From positions 186,001-250,000 of the forward strand of contig NZ_JAKRNM010000004.1 of assembly GCF_022346995.1 (NCBI RefSeq): a stretch of DNA of 64,000 bases. The letters are read 5' to 3'. The stretch's first letter is position 1; each line of letters begins with the position of its first letter. Position numbers and translations under genes: made by a program. The stretch comes from Paenibacillus sp. ACRRY. GTDB taxonomy: Bacteria; Bacillota; Bacilli; Paenibacillales; Paenibacillaceae. The notes beneath the pieces are model-generated. The model searched no databases. It was not told the origin of the DNA and was given only the letters and a program-made list of their open reading frames with translations. This document shows positions 34,320-43,579 of the stretch, piece after piece.

Positions 34320-36074
34320 ATGGTCAGGTTTTTCAGAAGGCGTTTGGTTGTGCGAATTGTTGCAGTTGTTACACTGGTCATGTTGGTGATCTACACGGGG
34401 AGCATGCTGCTTCAGTTGGCCAATATGAAGTTAGCCGCGCAGGAGGCCATTTCAAGTTACAATATCCAGATTGCCCAGAGCTATGTTCAGCAGATGGATA
34501 CTGCACCCTATGCCGAGTTTGCCCAAGATCCCAAGGAAAATGAGATGTTCCTGAAGATTCGTGATGAACTGGATGATTTTCGTGTAAGCATTGGGGCCAT
34601 GTATGTGTATTTTGTCAAAATAGATGATCAAGGCACGCCGCTTATTATGGTGGATGGCATGAAAGATGCCGATAAGGCTTCTCCGATTAATGAAGCCACC
34701 GATATTCCAAGCGATGCTGTCCAGTGGCTGCTGCAAGGACATACGGCTAGCTCACCGATCATTAACAACGAGGAGTACGGCGAATATATCTCATCCTATG
34801 CTCCCATATTGGACCAGAATGGAGTCATGATTGGTGCGCTCGGAATTGATACGGCTGTATCCGTTATTGGCAGCATCGAGGCAGATATCCTGAAGTCAAG
34901 TATTCCGTTCTATGGACTTCTGCTGCTTATTACGGTTGCGGGCATTGGTGTGGTCCTTTGGTTCATTGTAAGAGGGCTGCGTCCGCTGCGGCCTTTGAAG
35001 GCAAGTGTGGAGCAGATGGCACAGGGGGAGCTTGCAGAAGCAAGCCGCATATTGACATCATATCGCCCGCGCAGCGAAGACGAGATTGGCACGACATATC
35101 AGGCGATGACTCATATGTCGGGTCATCTGAATAAAATCGTTAGCGATATGGTTGCAGGTGTATCCGCTACCACCAATATGCTCGCCCAATCGACCAAGCA
35201 GTTTAACCAAAGCACCGATGAGATGGTGGGGATGAGTCAGGCGGTTGATCAATCCGTTGAACAAATTCGCCAAGGAGCTCACACGCAAAAACAGGGGGCA
35301 AGCGACAGCGCCCATGCCATGGAGGAGATCGCTAAAGGCATCACCGACATATCAGAGTCGTCCATGGCTGTATCCGATGCGGCAACCAGTGCACTAAACA
35401 CGGCGCAAACCGGCAAGCTGAGCATGTCCCGAATGAAAGAGCAGATGCAGAGTATTTCGGCCGTTTCGGATGAAGTGGTAGCGATGGTACATGTGCTGAA
35501 TAATTACTCCCAGGAGATTGGCGGCGCGCTGCATACGGTGAACGACTTTGCAAGCCAGACGAAGCTTCTTGCGCTGAATGCCTCCATTGAGGCGGCCCAT
35601 GCAGGGGAACATGGCAGAGGTTTCGCCGTGGTTGCAGAAGAGGTCCGCAAGCTGGCCGAAGCCTCGAGCACATCCATGCAGCTCATCTCGGATCTGCTGC
35701 TTCGCATTCAGCAGGAGTCACAGCAGATCGGCTCACAGATGGGACTAACCTCCAAGGAGATTGGAGAAGGGGTTACGATCACGGCGGAGGCGGAGCTTGC
35801 TTTCTCCCATGTGGTCGAAGCGTTCCAACTGGTGACCAGCCGTATTCAGGAAGTCTCTGCAGCGGCAGAGGAGATCTCGGCAGGGTCGGAGGAAGCAGCA
35901 GCTTCGGTGAATACCATTTCGCAGATTTCAACCGGAGTTTCGGATCATTCCGATGACATCTACCGCCTGATGCAGGAGCAGAAGATCCTGTTCCAGGAAG
36001 TGGCCCGGACATCCGTTTTGCTGGAGCAGCAAACCAATGAGATGAGCGAAGCCGTGAGAAAAGTAAAAGTGTAG
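34320..36074 (+). CDS. methyl-accepting chemotaxis protein
   Basis: This 584-residue transmembrane chemoreceptor has an N-terminal membrane helix (about 8-30), an extracytoplasmic sensor domain of the Cache kind, and a second membrane helix (about 195-218, [19 protein letters not shown]). A HAMP domain follows to about 275. The long helical signalling domain has the conserved tip [20 protein letters not shown] and [12 protein letters not shown] start at the ATG giving MVRFFRRR, with AGAGGAA sites ahead. It is monocistronic. The ligand is unknown, and no chemotaxis partner genes are nearby. Confidence 0.93.
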   Translation: MVRFFRRRLVVRIVAVVTLVMLVIYTGSMLLQLANMKLAAQEAISSYNIQIAQSYVQQMDTAPYAEFAQDPKENEMFLKIRDELDDFRVSIGAMYVYFVKIDDQGTPLIMVDGMKDADKASPINEATDIPSDAVQWLLQGHTASSPIINNEEYGEYISSYAPILDQNGVMIGALGIDTAVSVIGSIEADILKSSIPFYGLLLLITVAGIGVVLWFIVRGLRPLRPLKASVEQMAQGELAEASRILTSYRPRSEDEIGTTYQAMTHMSGHLNKIVSDMVAGVSATTNMLAQSTKQFNQSTDEMVGMSQAVDQSVEQIRQGAHTQKQGASDSAHAMEEIAKGITDISESSMAVSDAATSALNTAQTGKLSMSRMKEQMQSISAVSDEVVAMVHVLNNYSQEIGGALHTVNDFASQTKLLALNASIEAAHAGEHGRGFAVVAEEVRKLAEASSTSMQLISDLLLRIQQESQQIGSQMGLTSKEIGEGVTITAEAELAFSHVVEAFQLVTSRIQEVSAAAEEISAGSEEAAASVNTISQISTGVSDHSDDIYRLMQEQKILFQEVARTSVLLEQQTNEMSEAVRKVKV

Positions 36075-36087
36075 GCATCACAAAGAG

Positions 36088-36149
36088 AAGGTACCCATGC
36101 TGCTGGAGGAGTGGAAGCAGATCATCCCCAGCGTGTGGTGTACCTTTTT
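36088..36149 (+). terminator. terminator after the chemoreceptor gene
   Basis: AAGGTAC (36088-36094) pairs with GTACCTT (36140-36146); CCA/TGG and GCTGG/CCAGC pairs extend it. A T run follows. Confidence 0.75.
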
Positions 36150-36201
36150 GTTTTATTTGGTCCCTGATTAATGTTGCTTGTGCTTAGAAAATTGAAAAGA
36201 C

Positions 36202-37113
36202 TTAACTCTTGAAATAATCCAGCTCGATCGCCTGTCTGAACTTCTGGGCAAATCGTTCGGCGGCTACGGCAACCTCCTTGGACTCGGTCTGTACGAAGCC
36301 GATTTGCATCTTGGGCTGGTCAATGGAGGCGATCTCCACCATCTTCACAAGGCCTTCTTTCCACAATGTGTTCTGGTAGAAAGAGAAGTCATGGCCGATG
36401 CTGGATGCTATATTGTTTTTAAGCACCGTGTTGATCGCTTCCGAATTATTGGTCTTGAAGAGGATGGACAGCGCTCCATGATCGTAGGTAAAATCCTGAA
36501 TGAAATCTTCTATGAAGCCATCGCGGTACAGCGCGAGGGGATGCTCCTTCAGTTGATCCGGCGCCACCCGGCTCAGCTTGGCCAGATCGGACTGGTGATG
36601 GGTGCCTACAACCAGTTTGCCGGAATACATTGGGCTGAAATGCAGTCCATCGAATTCACGCAGCTGTTTCGTGTAGATGGCAATGAAGCCAAGGTGTGCC
36701 TTGTTGTTCCGAATATCTTCGATAATTTCCATCGAACCTTTCTCTTCAATGGAAATGTTCAATAGAGGATGCTCCCGTTTCATATCGGCAGTGGTCTGGA
36801 CAAGGTAGTGCATGACACTGGGAAAGGTCGCTACATGCAGATCGCCTGTCAGGCAGGACGCTTCCACATTCAGCGATTTTAATTCATCAACCCGCTGCAA
36901 AATGTCCAGTGCCTTGGCAATGAACTGTTTGCCTTCCGGTGTAGGGTGGGTCCCCTGACGGGAGCGCTCAAACAGGATCAGGCCAAGCTCCTTTTCCAGA
37001 CGATGGATCGACTGACTGATGGCCGATTGGGTAACATGAAGGTGTTCCGAAGCGGCGGAGAACGATTGGGTTTTGGCAATTTCAACGACATATTCAAGCT
37101 GTTCCAGATTCAT
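36202..37113 (-). CDS. LysR-type regulator divergent from butanediol dehydrogenase
   Basis: This 303-residue protein has a LysR helix-turn-helix at the N terminus (YVVEIAKTQSFSAASEHLHV and TQSAISQSIHRLE), then an effector-binding domain. It is divergent from bdhA with only 131 bases between them. A perfect 7-bp dyad in that gap fits a LysR operator, so it probably activates bdhA and represses itself. Inducer not evident; acetoin or acetate are plausible by analogy with AlsR-type systems. Confidence 0.9.
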   Translation of the reverse strand: MNLEQLEYVVEIAKTQSFSAASEHLHVTQSAISQSIHRLEKELGLILFERSRQGTHPTPEGKQFIAKALDILQRVDELKSLNVEASCLTGDLHVATFPSVMHYLVQTTADMKREHPLLNISIEEKGSMEIIEDIRNNKAHLGFIAIYTKQLREFDGLHFSPMYSGKLVVGTHHQSDLAKLSRVAPDQLKEHPLALYRDGFIEDFIQDFTYDHGALSILFKTNNSEAINTVLKNNIASSIGHDFSFYQNTLWKEGLVKMVEIASIDQPKMQIGFVQTESKEVAVAAERFAQKFRQAIELDYFKS

Positions 37114-37141
37114 GGGCTCATCTCCGTTTTAACATTACTGC

Positions 37142-37198
37142 TACTAATATTAACATTAGTATCTATAAATATGAATAATAAGTGAACGGCGATATAAT
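37142..37198 (+). promoter_or_regulatory. LysR-type operator and bdhA promoter
   Basis: TACTAAT (37142-37148) and ATTAGTA (37155-37161) form a perfect inverted repeat of the T-N-A LysR type. Downstream, TATAAT (37193-37198) is a perfect -10, while the element 17 bases upstream (TATGAA) is a poor -35. A weak -35 beside an operator is typical of an activator-dependent promoter. Confidence 0.6.
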
Positions 37199-37244
37199 AT
37201 ATAGACAAGCTTTTTATAAGCTCAATAAGAGGGGATGGATTTAC

Positions 37245-38288
37245 ATGAAAGCAGCAGTATGGTACGGCCATAAAGATGTTCGAGTGGAAGAACGTGAAGT
37301 TCCGATCGCTGGATCCGGACAAGTCAAAATTAAAGTGGAATATGCGGGGATCTGCGGCAGTGACTTGCATGCTTATCACCATGGTGTAGGGATTCAAGAA
37401 GGTGAAAATCATCCGCTCTCCGGTCAGAAGGCACCATTGACATTGGGACATGAGTTCGCCGGAACGGTCAGTGAATTGGGAAGTGATGTAAGCGGTATCA
37501 GCGTAGGGGACCGTGTTGTGGTGGAGCCATTGTATCATTGTGGCAAATGCGAATACTGTATCCAGGGACGCTATAATCAGTGTACCGAATTTGGTTTCGT
37601 AGGTTTGAATGGGGATGGTGGTTTTGCGGAGTATGTTGTTGTTGAGGCCTATATGGTACACCCATTGCCAGACAATGTTTCTTTTGAAGAAGGAGCACTT
37701 GTTGAGCCTACAGCGGTAGCTTTCCATGCCGTTCGCCACAGCAAGCTGAAAGTGGGACAGAAGGTCGCTGTGTATGGTGCAGGCCCAATTGGATTGCTGA
37801 CCATTCTATCTGCAAAAGCGGCAGGAGCTTCCACGATCTATGCGGTTGACGTGTTCGAGGAACGCCTGAACCTGGCAGCTAAACTGGGAGCCATTCCAGT
37901 GAACAGTGCCAAAGCGAATGCAACGGAAGTAATTCTGGAGCAATCTGGCGGAATTGATGTCGCCTATGAAGCAGCAGGTGTACAACCTACGATGGATAGT
38001 GCTGTAGCGGTAGTCAAAAAAGGCGGAGAAGTGGTTGTTATTGCAGCCATCCCTAACCCACTGCAGGTGAACTTCTTCGATCTTCTGGTGAAGGAAGCGA
38101 ACCTGACGGCCACATTGGCATATCGTCACATTTTCCCTGAAGTGATCTCCCTCATTGCTGAAGGAGCACTCGATGTGAAACAGGTCATCACGAAGAAAAT
38201 CAAACTGGATAACATCGTGGAAGAAGGACTGGAACTGCTGATGAGCGACAAGAGCCATGCGAAAATTTTGGTGGAGATCGGCGGTTAA
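37245..38288 (+). CDS. bdhA: (R,R)-butanediol dehydrogenase-like zinc alcohol dehydrogenase
   Basis: This 347-residue NAD-dependent enzyme interconverts acetoin and 2,3-butanediol, or closely related diols. The catalytic zinc contexts are ICGSDLHAYHHG and LGHEFAGTV, and the structural zinc lobe is HCGKCEYCIQGRYNQC. The Rossmann motif is VYGAGPIGLLT with VDVFEERL, whose Asp favours NAD. The start ATG follows GAGGGG. Upstream lies a LysR gene in divergent orientation. The annotation as butanediol rather than sorbitol dehydrogenase rests on overall likeness (GICGSDLHAY and NQCTEFGFVG) and is moderately firm. Confidence 0.88.
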   Translation: MKAAVWYGHKDVRVEEREVPIAGSGQVKIKVEYAGICGSDLHAYHHGVGIQEGENHPLSGQKAPLTLGHEFAGTVSELGSDVSGISVGDRVVVEPLYHCGKCEYCIQGRYNQCTEFGFVGLNGDGGFAEYVVVEAYMVHPLPDNVSFEEGALVEPTAVAFHAVRHSKLKVGQKVAVYGAGPIGLLTILSAKAAGASTIYAVDVFEERLNLAAKLGAIPVNSAKANATEVILEQSGGIDVAYEAAGVQPTMDSAVAVVKKGGEVVVIAAIPNPLQVNFFDLLVKEANLTATLAYRHIFPEVISLIAEGALDVKQVITKKIKLDNIVEEGLELLMSDKSHAKILVEIGG

Positions 38289-38321
38289 TAACCAGTATTA
38301 CACTGCTGGATCTTCCATAGT

Positions 38322-38349
38322 AAAGGCCACTCGGATGAGTGGCCTTTTT
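38322..38349 (+). terminator. terminator of bdhA
   Basis: AAAGGCCACTC (38322-38332) pairs with GAGTGGCCTTT (38337-38347) around GGAT, followed by Ts. Confidence 0.95.
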
Positions 38350-38418
38350 GTCATCTTTATCACATCAAATGAACTGAAGTTTATAGCTTGCGCCTAATAT
38401 TATGTGTTCCCGCATGAA

Positions 38419-38931
38419 TCAGGCATCGTAACGATAACAAATGGCATTGCCGCCGCTGCTGCGTGTACTGAACTCTTCATCCTCCACAAAACCAAATCGT
38501 TCATATAAGCGGATGGCATTCGTCATCTGCCCACCCGTGAAGAGGTACACCGTGTTTTTGCCCATGTCCTTGGCGGATGCAACACACCGACGAAGGAGCT
38601 CGCGGGCAATGCCGTGTCCTCTCCACGCCGGATCCACGCCAAGCAGGCGAATAAACGGATAATCAATGGGGAGTTCAAAATTGGGATAGGCATTATGTGC
38701 CGTTTCGAACAATTGCACGGTCCCCACAATCTGATCGTCCACTTTGGCGACCCACAATTGCGTGAGGTAGGGATTGTCCAGTGATTCCTCGATGTCTTTC
38801 ACATAGGCTTCCCAACGTTCCTGATCCTGAAAGGTGTCCTTGTACTCCGCATAACTTGCAATGAGGATATCTACGATCCCTTTATGATCAGCTTCTGAAG
38901 CGGGTTGAATCGTGACTGCCGTTGTCGTCAT
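38419..38931 (-). CDS. GNAT acetyltransferase
   Basis: This 170-residue single-domain acetyltransferase has FIRLLGVDPAWRGHGIAREL as its acetyl-CoA loop and NAIRLYERFGFVEDEEF at the end. GAAGGAGAAATTGAA precedes the ATG. It stands alone between bdhA and an AraC-type gene. Substrate unknown. Confidence 0.9.
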   Translation of the reverse strand: MTTTAVTIQPASEADHKGIVDILIASYAEYKDTFQDQERWEAYVKDIEESLDNPYLTQLWVAKVDDQIVGTVQLFETAHNAYPNFELPIDYPFIRLLGVDPAWRGHGIARELLRRCVASAKDMGKNTVYLFTGGQMTNAIRLYERFGFVEDEEFSTRSSGGNAICYRYDA

Positions 38932-39090
38932 TTCAATTTCTCCTTCTGAAATGGGGTGGAATGAATACAGTTATTTCACATCTTAACACAACTAAATTTA
39001 TCGGAATAATCAAAATATTCTATTGAATACGCATGAATTTCTATGAGTCAGTCTACGCGACAATCTTATTATTTCATACTAATCCATCGA

Positions 39091-39858
39091 TCATAAACGA
39101 TTGAGCTGAGTGGAATACAGGTTATTGCGATATTCGGTTGGCGTACTGCCTTCGTATTGCTTGAACATGCGCAGAAACAGTTTGTAATCCGAGAATCCGC
39201 ATTGTCCGGCTATTTCCTTAACACTGGCATTGGTATTGAGCAGTAGCTGTTTGGCCCGGTTGATCCGCTCGGTAAGGATGTAGGTTTTAAGCCCAATACC
39301 TTTCTCGCGTTTCACCATTTTGGAGATATAGTCCTTATTAAAATTAAAATGCTCCGCAATCTTGCCTACCGTGATATCGGTATGAAGATGAATACCAACC
39401 CACTTGCAGATATGGTCAACAACCGCGTTATGAGGGCGATAACCAGCCTCCGTGTTGCGTTCCAATTCTTTTAACAGCAGGAGAAGTGCGGCATCGGCCT
39501 CTTCGGTGGAGAAGGATGAGACATGCAGCAGCTGCTTGAACAGTTGATTGGCCGTGGAGGGTACCGGGATGGTCGCATGTGTGGGATAATGATCGAACCC
39601 TTCAGCCATCGTGTCATAGTGAACCCAGTAAAAGCTGACAGGAGCATCGCTGACTTGATACCCGTAATGGGTATGACCGGCTCTCAGAAACAGCAGATCA
39701 TTGGCGCGAACCACGTAATGCCGCTCCTCCTCCGCAATGTACATTTCTCCCTCCAGCATCAAAATGATCTCATGCACAGGCATGATCCGTTTCATATGTG
39801 TCCAATTGCCTTCCGTGATGAACTTGCCGCACAGATAAAATTCGAGTGGCTTCTGCAT
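39091..39858 (-). CDS. AraC-family regulator, likely of the GH127 gene
   Basis: This 255-residue regulator has an N-terminal cupin sugar-sensing domain (about 1-130, VHEIILMLEGEMYIAEEERH and LFLRAGHTHYGYQ), and a C-terminal AraC pair of helix-turn-helices (about 155-250, ITVGKIAEHFNFNKDYISKM and VKEIAGQCGFSDYKLFLRMF). It is divergent from a GH127 enzyme gene 202 bases away, so it is probably its activator and responds to arabinose-containing sugars. Confidence 0.9.
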   Translation of the reverse strand: MQKPLEFYLCGKFITEGNWTHMKRIMPVHEIILMLEGEMYIAEEERHYVVRANDLLFLRAGHTHYGYQVSDAPVSFYWVHYDTMAEGFDHYPTHATIPVPSTANQLFKQLLHVSSFSTEEADAALLLLLKELERNTEAGYRPHNAVVDHICKWVGIHLHTDITVGKIAEHFNFNKDYISKMVKREKGIGLKTYILTERINRAKQLLLNTNASVKEIAGQCGFSDYKLFLRMFKQYEGSTPTEYRNNLYSTQLNRL

Positions 39859-40060
39859 AAGACGGATTTATCCACCTTTTCTTGGATTATGAGTCTGATG
39901 TAGTTGTATTTTATTTGATAATATGTGGATATTCAAGGGTTTTTATGAATTAGAAGTTTTGAAGCAACTGGTGGATAGAACGGATTTTACCCTCTCGTAT
40001 GATGCCGGAAAGATTTCAGGAACAATAACATTCTTTACATATTAAGGAGGAGCATAGGTC

Positions 40061-42382
40061 ATGATCGAAACAAAAAGTGGATTTTTGGGTCCGGAACACG
40101 TACAGCTATTAAACGGGGTTTTTCAGACGTCTCAAGAGGTTGGGGAACGCTATCTGTTATCGCTGGATATTGATCGGTTCCTGGCTCCATGTTACGAGGC
40201 ACATGGATTAACGGCGAAGAAGGAGCGGTATGCCGGCTGGGAGGCACGTACAATCAGTGGACATTCCCTGGGTCATTATCTGTCTGCTCTGGCTGTAACT
40301 TATCAGGCGACAGGTAATGAGACGCTCAAGCAAACATTGGATTATGCTGTCACCGAGCTTGCGGGAATTCAGCAGGCAACAGGCAGCGGATATATCGGTG
40401 GGTTAACCGAGGAAGCGTTCGACGCGGCATTTCGGGCTGAGCGGATTGGCAGTTTTGATATCAACGGATTCTGGGTTCCGTGGTACAGTGTGCACAAAAT
40501 TTATCGCGGTCTTCTTGATGCTTACAAGCTCACAGGTAATCAGCTCGCCCTGGATGTTGTTATCCGGTTCGCTGATTGGGCTGTGACAGGCATGAGTGCC
40601 ATGACAGAGGAACAGGTACAGACGATGCTCCAGTGTGAGCATGGCGGCATGAACGAGGTATTCGCTCATTTGTATGGCATTACGGGTAATCGCGTGTATC
40701 TCGATACGGCCAACCGCTTCACCCACCACATGATCCTTGAGCCATTGGAGCAAGAGCGCGATGACCTTCAGGGCAAACATGCAAATACCCAGATTCCGAA
40801 AGTGATCGGTGCAGCCGAGATTTACAATCAGGATCATTCACATGAGAGCTACCGGACGGCGGCGGAGTTTTTCTGGGACACAACGATTCATCACCGCTCC
40901 TATGTGTTTGGTGCCACGAGCATATCGGAACATTATGAAGCTAAGGGTATGGAGAGTCTTGGCATCAAAACCGGGGAGAGCTGCTGTACCCACAACATGA
41001 TGCATCTGACGAAGCAGCTGTTTGCCTGGAACCCGGACAGTGCCTACATGGACTATTATGAGAACGCTATCTACAATCACATCCTGGGCACACAGGATCC
41101 TGATACAGGGAACAAAACGTATTTTGCCTCAACCCTCCAAGGTCATTACAAAATCTACGGTACACACGATACCGCATGGTGGTGCTGCACAGGCTCAGGT
41201 ATGGAGAATCCCGGCAAATATGCCGAGGCCATCTATTTCGAAGATGAACAGGATCTGTATGTGAACCTCTATATCGCATCCGGACTGGACTGGACGTCAC
41301 AAGGGCTATCCCTGAAGCTTGAAACCGACTTTCCTTATTCGGAAAAGGTAACCCTGACGATTACCGGAGGCCATGCCCCGGCCAATCTAAGACTACGCGT
41401 GCCCTCTTGGCTGCAGGAGCCAATGACGGCAACCGTCAATGGGGATACGGCCCATCCGTATACACGGATGGAAGCCGGCTATCTCTCCATCCAGCGCACA
41501 TGGTCCGCCGGGGATGTCGTGACCATCACCCTGCCAATGTCGCTGAGCCGATACACGTCCAGGGATGATGCCCACAAAGTCGCCTTCCTGTATGGACCCA
41601 TTGTGCTCGCAGGCGCACTGGGCAGCGAAGGGCTGCCGGAGGATACCATCGTGGATGAGACCGCGCTAAATCCGAAGACAGCACCCGTGCCTGTGATTTG
41701 GACGGAGCAGGAGGATGTCCGGGAATGGATCAAGGTGGTGGATAAGGGGACGTTAACCTTTGAGCTTAGCAAGGACGTGACGTCAACGGGTGAAGCCGTG
41801 AAGCTGATTCCGTTCTACGATGTGCATCATGAGTTTTATACGGTCTATTGGCCGTTCAACGATGAAGGCGATGCACTGGAGAAGGAACTGAATGCAATTA
41901 CGATCGACAGGGTGCAGCCAGACGGTCAGCAGGACGAGATCGGGCATCATCTGGATAGCAATTGCCGTGCAGAACATCACAACGGTTCCTATACGGATAG
42001 CCGTAACAGGCTGCATATGTGGCGCGAAGCCTATGGTGTCAGCGGGGCCTATTTCAGTTACCGGCTGGCGGTGGATGGTTCTGGTACCAATGTTTTGTGC
42101 GTCGGCTACTGGGGCGGGGATCATTCACCATTTGAACGGGAAGGGATGAGGTATGACAGATCATTCAACCTACTGGTGGATGGAATTGTAGTTGGCGAGC
42201 AGCGAATCCATCTGAACAAGATTGGTGAGGTTTTCTATGCGACCTATGATATTCCTCAGGCTGTTACCTCCGGTAAGGATAGTGTGACCGTTACGTTCCA
42301 GGCTATTGGTGATCATGGGTGCGCAGGGAAAGTTGTCGAGGTGCGGACGACCCGGAGCAAGCCCGAATCTGTAATTTCATAA
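40061..42382 (+). CDS. GH127-family beta-L-arabinofuranosidase-like enzyme
   Basis: This 773-residue cytosolic enzyme probably removes L-arabinofuranose from plant glycan fragments. The (alpha/alpha)6 barrel holds the zinc-cysteine active site of GH127: E306 and C308 in TGESCCTHNM, and C375-C376 in AWWCCTGSGMENP, matching the Glu, zinc Cys and nucleophile Cys of HypBA1. Beta-sandwich domains follow (PANLRLRVPSWLQ, VAFLYGPIVLAGALG). There is no signal peptide, so it acts on imported oligosaccharides. AAGGAGG precedes the ATG. No transporter for such sugars lies next to it. Confidence 0.92.
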   Translation: MIETKSGFLGPEHVQLLNGVFQTSQEVGERYLLSLDIDRFLAPCYEAHGLTAKKERYAGWEARTISGHSLGHYLSALAVTYQATGNETLKQTLDYAVTELAGIQQATGSGYIGGLTEEAFDAAFRAERIGSFDINGFWVPWYSVHKIYRGLLDAYKLTGNQLALDVVIRFADWAVTGMSAMTEEQVQTMLQCEHGGMNEVFAHLYGITGNRVYLDTANRFTHHMILEPLEQERDDLQGKHANTQIPKVIGAAEIYNQDHSHESYRTAAEFFWDTTIHHRSYVFGATSISEHYEAKGMESLGIKTGESCCTHNMMHLTKQLFAWNPDSAYMDYYENAIYNHILGTQDPDTGNKTYFASTLQGHYKIYGTHDTAWWCCTGSGMENPGKYAEAIYFEDEQDLYVNLYIASGLDWTSQGLSLKLETDFPYSEKVTLTITGGHAPANLRLRVPSWLQEPMTATVNGDTAHPYTRMEAGYLSIQRTWSAGDVVTITLPMSLSRYTSRDDAHKVAFLYGPIVLAGALGSEGLPEDTIVDETALNPKTAPVPVIWTEQEDVREWIKVVDKGTLTFELSKDVTSTGEAVKLIPFYDVHHEFYTVYWPFNDEGDALEKELNAITIDRVQPDGQQDEIGHHLDSNCRAEHHNGSYTDSRNRLHMWREAYGVSGAYFSYRLAVDGSGTNVLCVGYWGGDHSPFEREGMRYDRSFNLLVDGIVVGEQRIHLNKIGEVFYATYDIPQAVTSGKDSVTVTFQAIGDHGCAGKVVEVRTTRSKPESVIS

Positions 42383-42477
42383 ACCTTCAGAGCATGGAAA
42401 TCAGCTAACACAATGGTATAATGAGGACAAAGTCGTACCCTTTCATCAGCTGTTCAGGCTGGAATAGAATTAAATTT

Positions 42478-42513
42478 AAAATACTCCGGTGCCCAGTGCC
42501 CGGAGTATTTTTG
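42478..42513 (+). terminator. terminator of the GH127 gene
   Basis: AAATACTCCGG (to 42489) pairs with CCGGAGTATTT (from 42500), with a T run after. Strong and canonical. Confidence 0.93.
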
Positions 42514-42835
42514 TTTGCCATCTTCGGCTCGTCCTATATAAAAAATGACACGTAACCTCCAGATTCCACGTATTACCTGTAAATCTTCCTTTTTCCGAAA
42601 ACGGATATTTTCGTTTGCTCCTCCATCGTAAATCGGTTCCCTAGTGAACCGTCAAAAATCCGTCCTCATGTCCCTATATCGATGAAATGGGATGAGCTTG
42701 CGCCACGTATATATTAGGATATCCATATTCATCGACCGAAACAGGGCCGCATCATGTACAATGAGAGATATACGCTAGTGGGAAATATCGACAATTGGAC
42801 CATCATATAGCGAGAAAGGAGGTCAGCGGATTACG
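42514..42835 (+). other. upstream region of the xpaC-VWA-telA operon
   Basis: The stretch must contain the operon promoter but no clear pair was found. AAAGGAGGT at 42815-42823 is a strong ribosome site but lies 13 bases from the annotated ATG, longer than ideal; an ATT at 42830 would fit the spacing better. Confidence 0.4.
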
Positions 42836-43567
42836 ATGACCAAATACATAAAATGGCTGGGCCTGATCTTCGGTGTTGTCGTCCTCAATATTCTGTTATT
42901 TTCACCAGGCTTCATCGGGCTTGGCTTCGGTGGTGGAGCCTTCTCCACTGCACTGTCCGTCACCCTGCTGTTCGGAAGTGTGATGGCCCTATTTTACGGA
43001 AGTTACACCCTGCTGTTCAAACAGCCTGTAGTCTTGCCGGTTAAGCAGATCGAGACGCATGAAGATTATGTAGAAGCTTTATCCTTTTACAGACGAATTA
43101 AAGTGCTGGAGGAAGATATTACGCTGGGATTGTCCCAATTGAGCCGGATGAAGAAAAAGAAAGAGACGCTCCTGAACGTGCTGAACCAGCGGTTCGATCC
43201 GGGGGAGCTGAGTTATAAGAAATTTGCCTCCGTCACGCTTGAAGTGGAGAAGCTGCTGTATCTCAACATTCGAAGCGTGCTGAACAGACTCCATGTGTTC
43301 GATGAAGCCGAATACGCCGCCTTGATGAAATCCAAATCCTCCAAGATTCCACCCAAATTAGTTCAGGAAAAGATCAAAGTGTATAACGACTATCTATCCT
43401 ATGTAAAAGACTCGCTCCATACGAATGAAGAAATCTTGCTCAAACTTGACCAGCTGCTGCTGGAAATATCACGCCTGGACAGTTTTGAAGCCGGGGATAT
43501 TGAACAGATGCCCTGTATGCAGGACATTGATCAATTAATTAAGCACACCAAATTATACAGACAGTGA
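42836..43567 (+). CDS. XpaC-like protein
   Basis: This 243-residue protein has two N-terminal membrane helices (about 7-30 and 38-60), then a long helical cytoplasmic part with coiled-coil character (about 75-235). It belongs to the family named after XpaC, associated in Bacillus with hydrolysis of 5-bromo-4-chloroindolyl phosphate; the name does not prove a phosphatase, and no catalytic motif is visible. It stands 12 bases before a VWA-protein gene and in one operon with a TelA-like gene. XpaC and TelA are a frequent pair thought to act in envelope stress. Confidence 0.85.
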   Translation: MTKYIKWLGLIFGVVVLNILLFSPGFIGLGFGGGAFSTALSVTLLFGSVMALFYGSYTLLFKQPVVLPVKQIETHEDYVEALSFYRRIKVLEEDITLGLSQLSRMKKKKETLLNVLNQRFDPGELSYKKFASVTLEVEKLLYLNIRSVLNRLHVFDEAEYAALMKSKSSKIPPKLVQEKIKVYNDYLSYVKDSLHTNEEILLKLDQLLLEISRLDSFEAGDIEQMPCMQDIDQLIKHTKLYRQ

Positions 43568-43579
43568 GGGGTTGCATTT

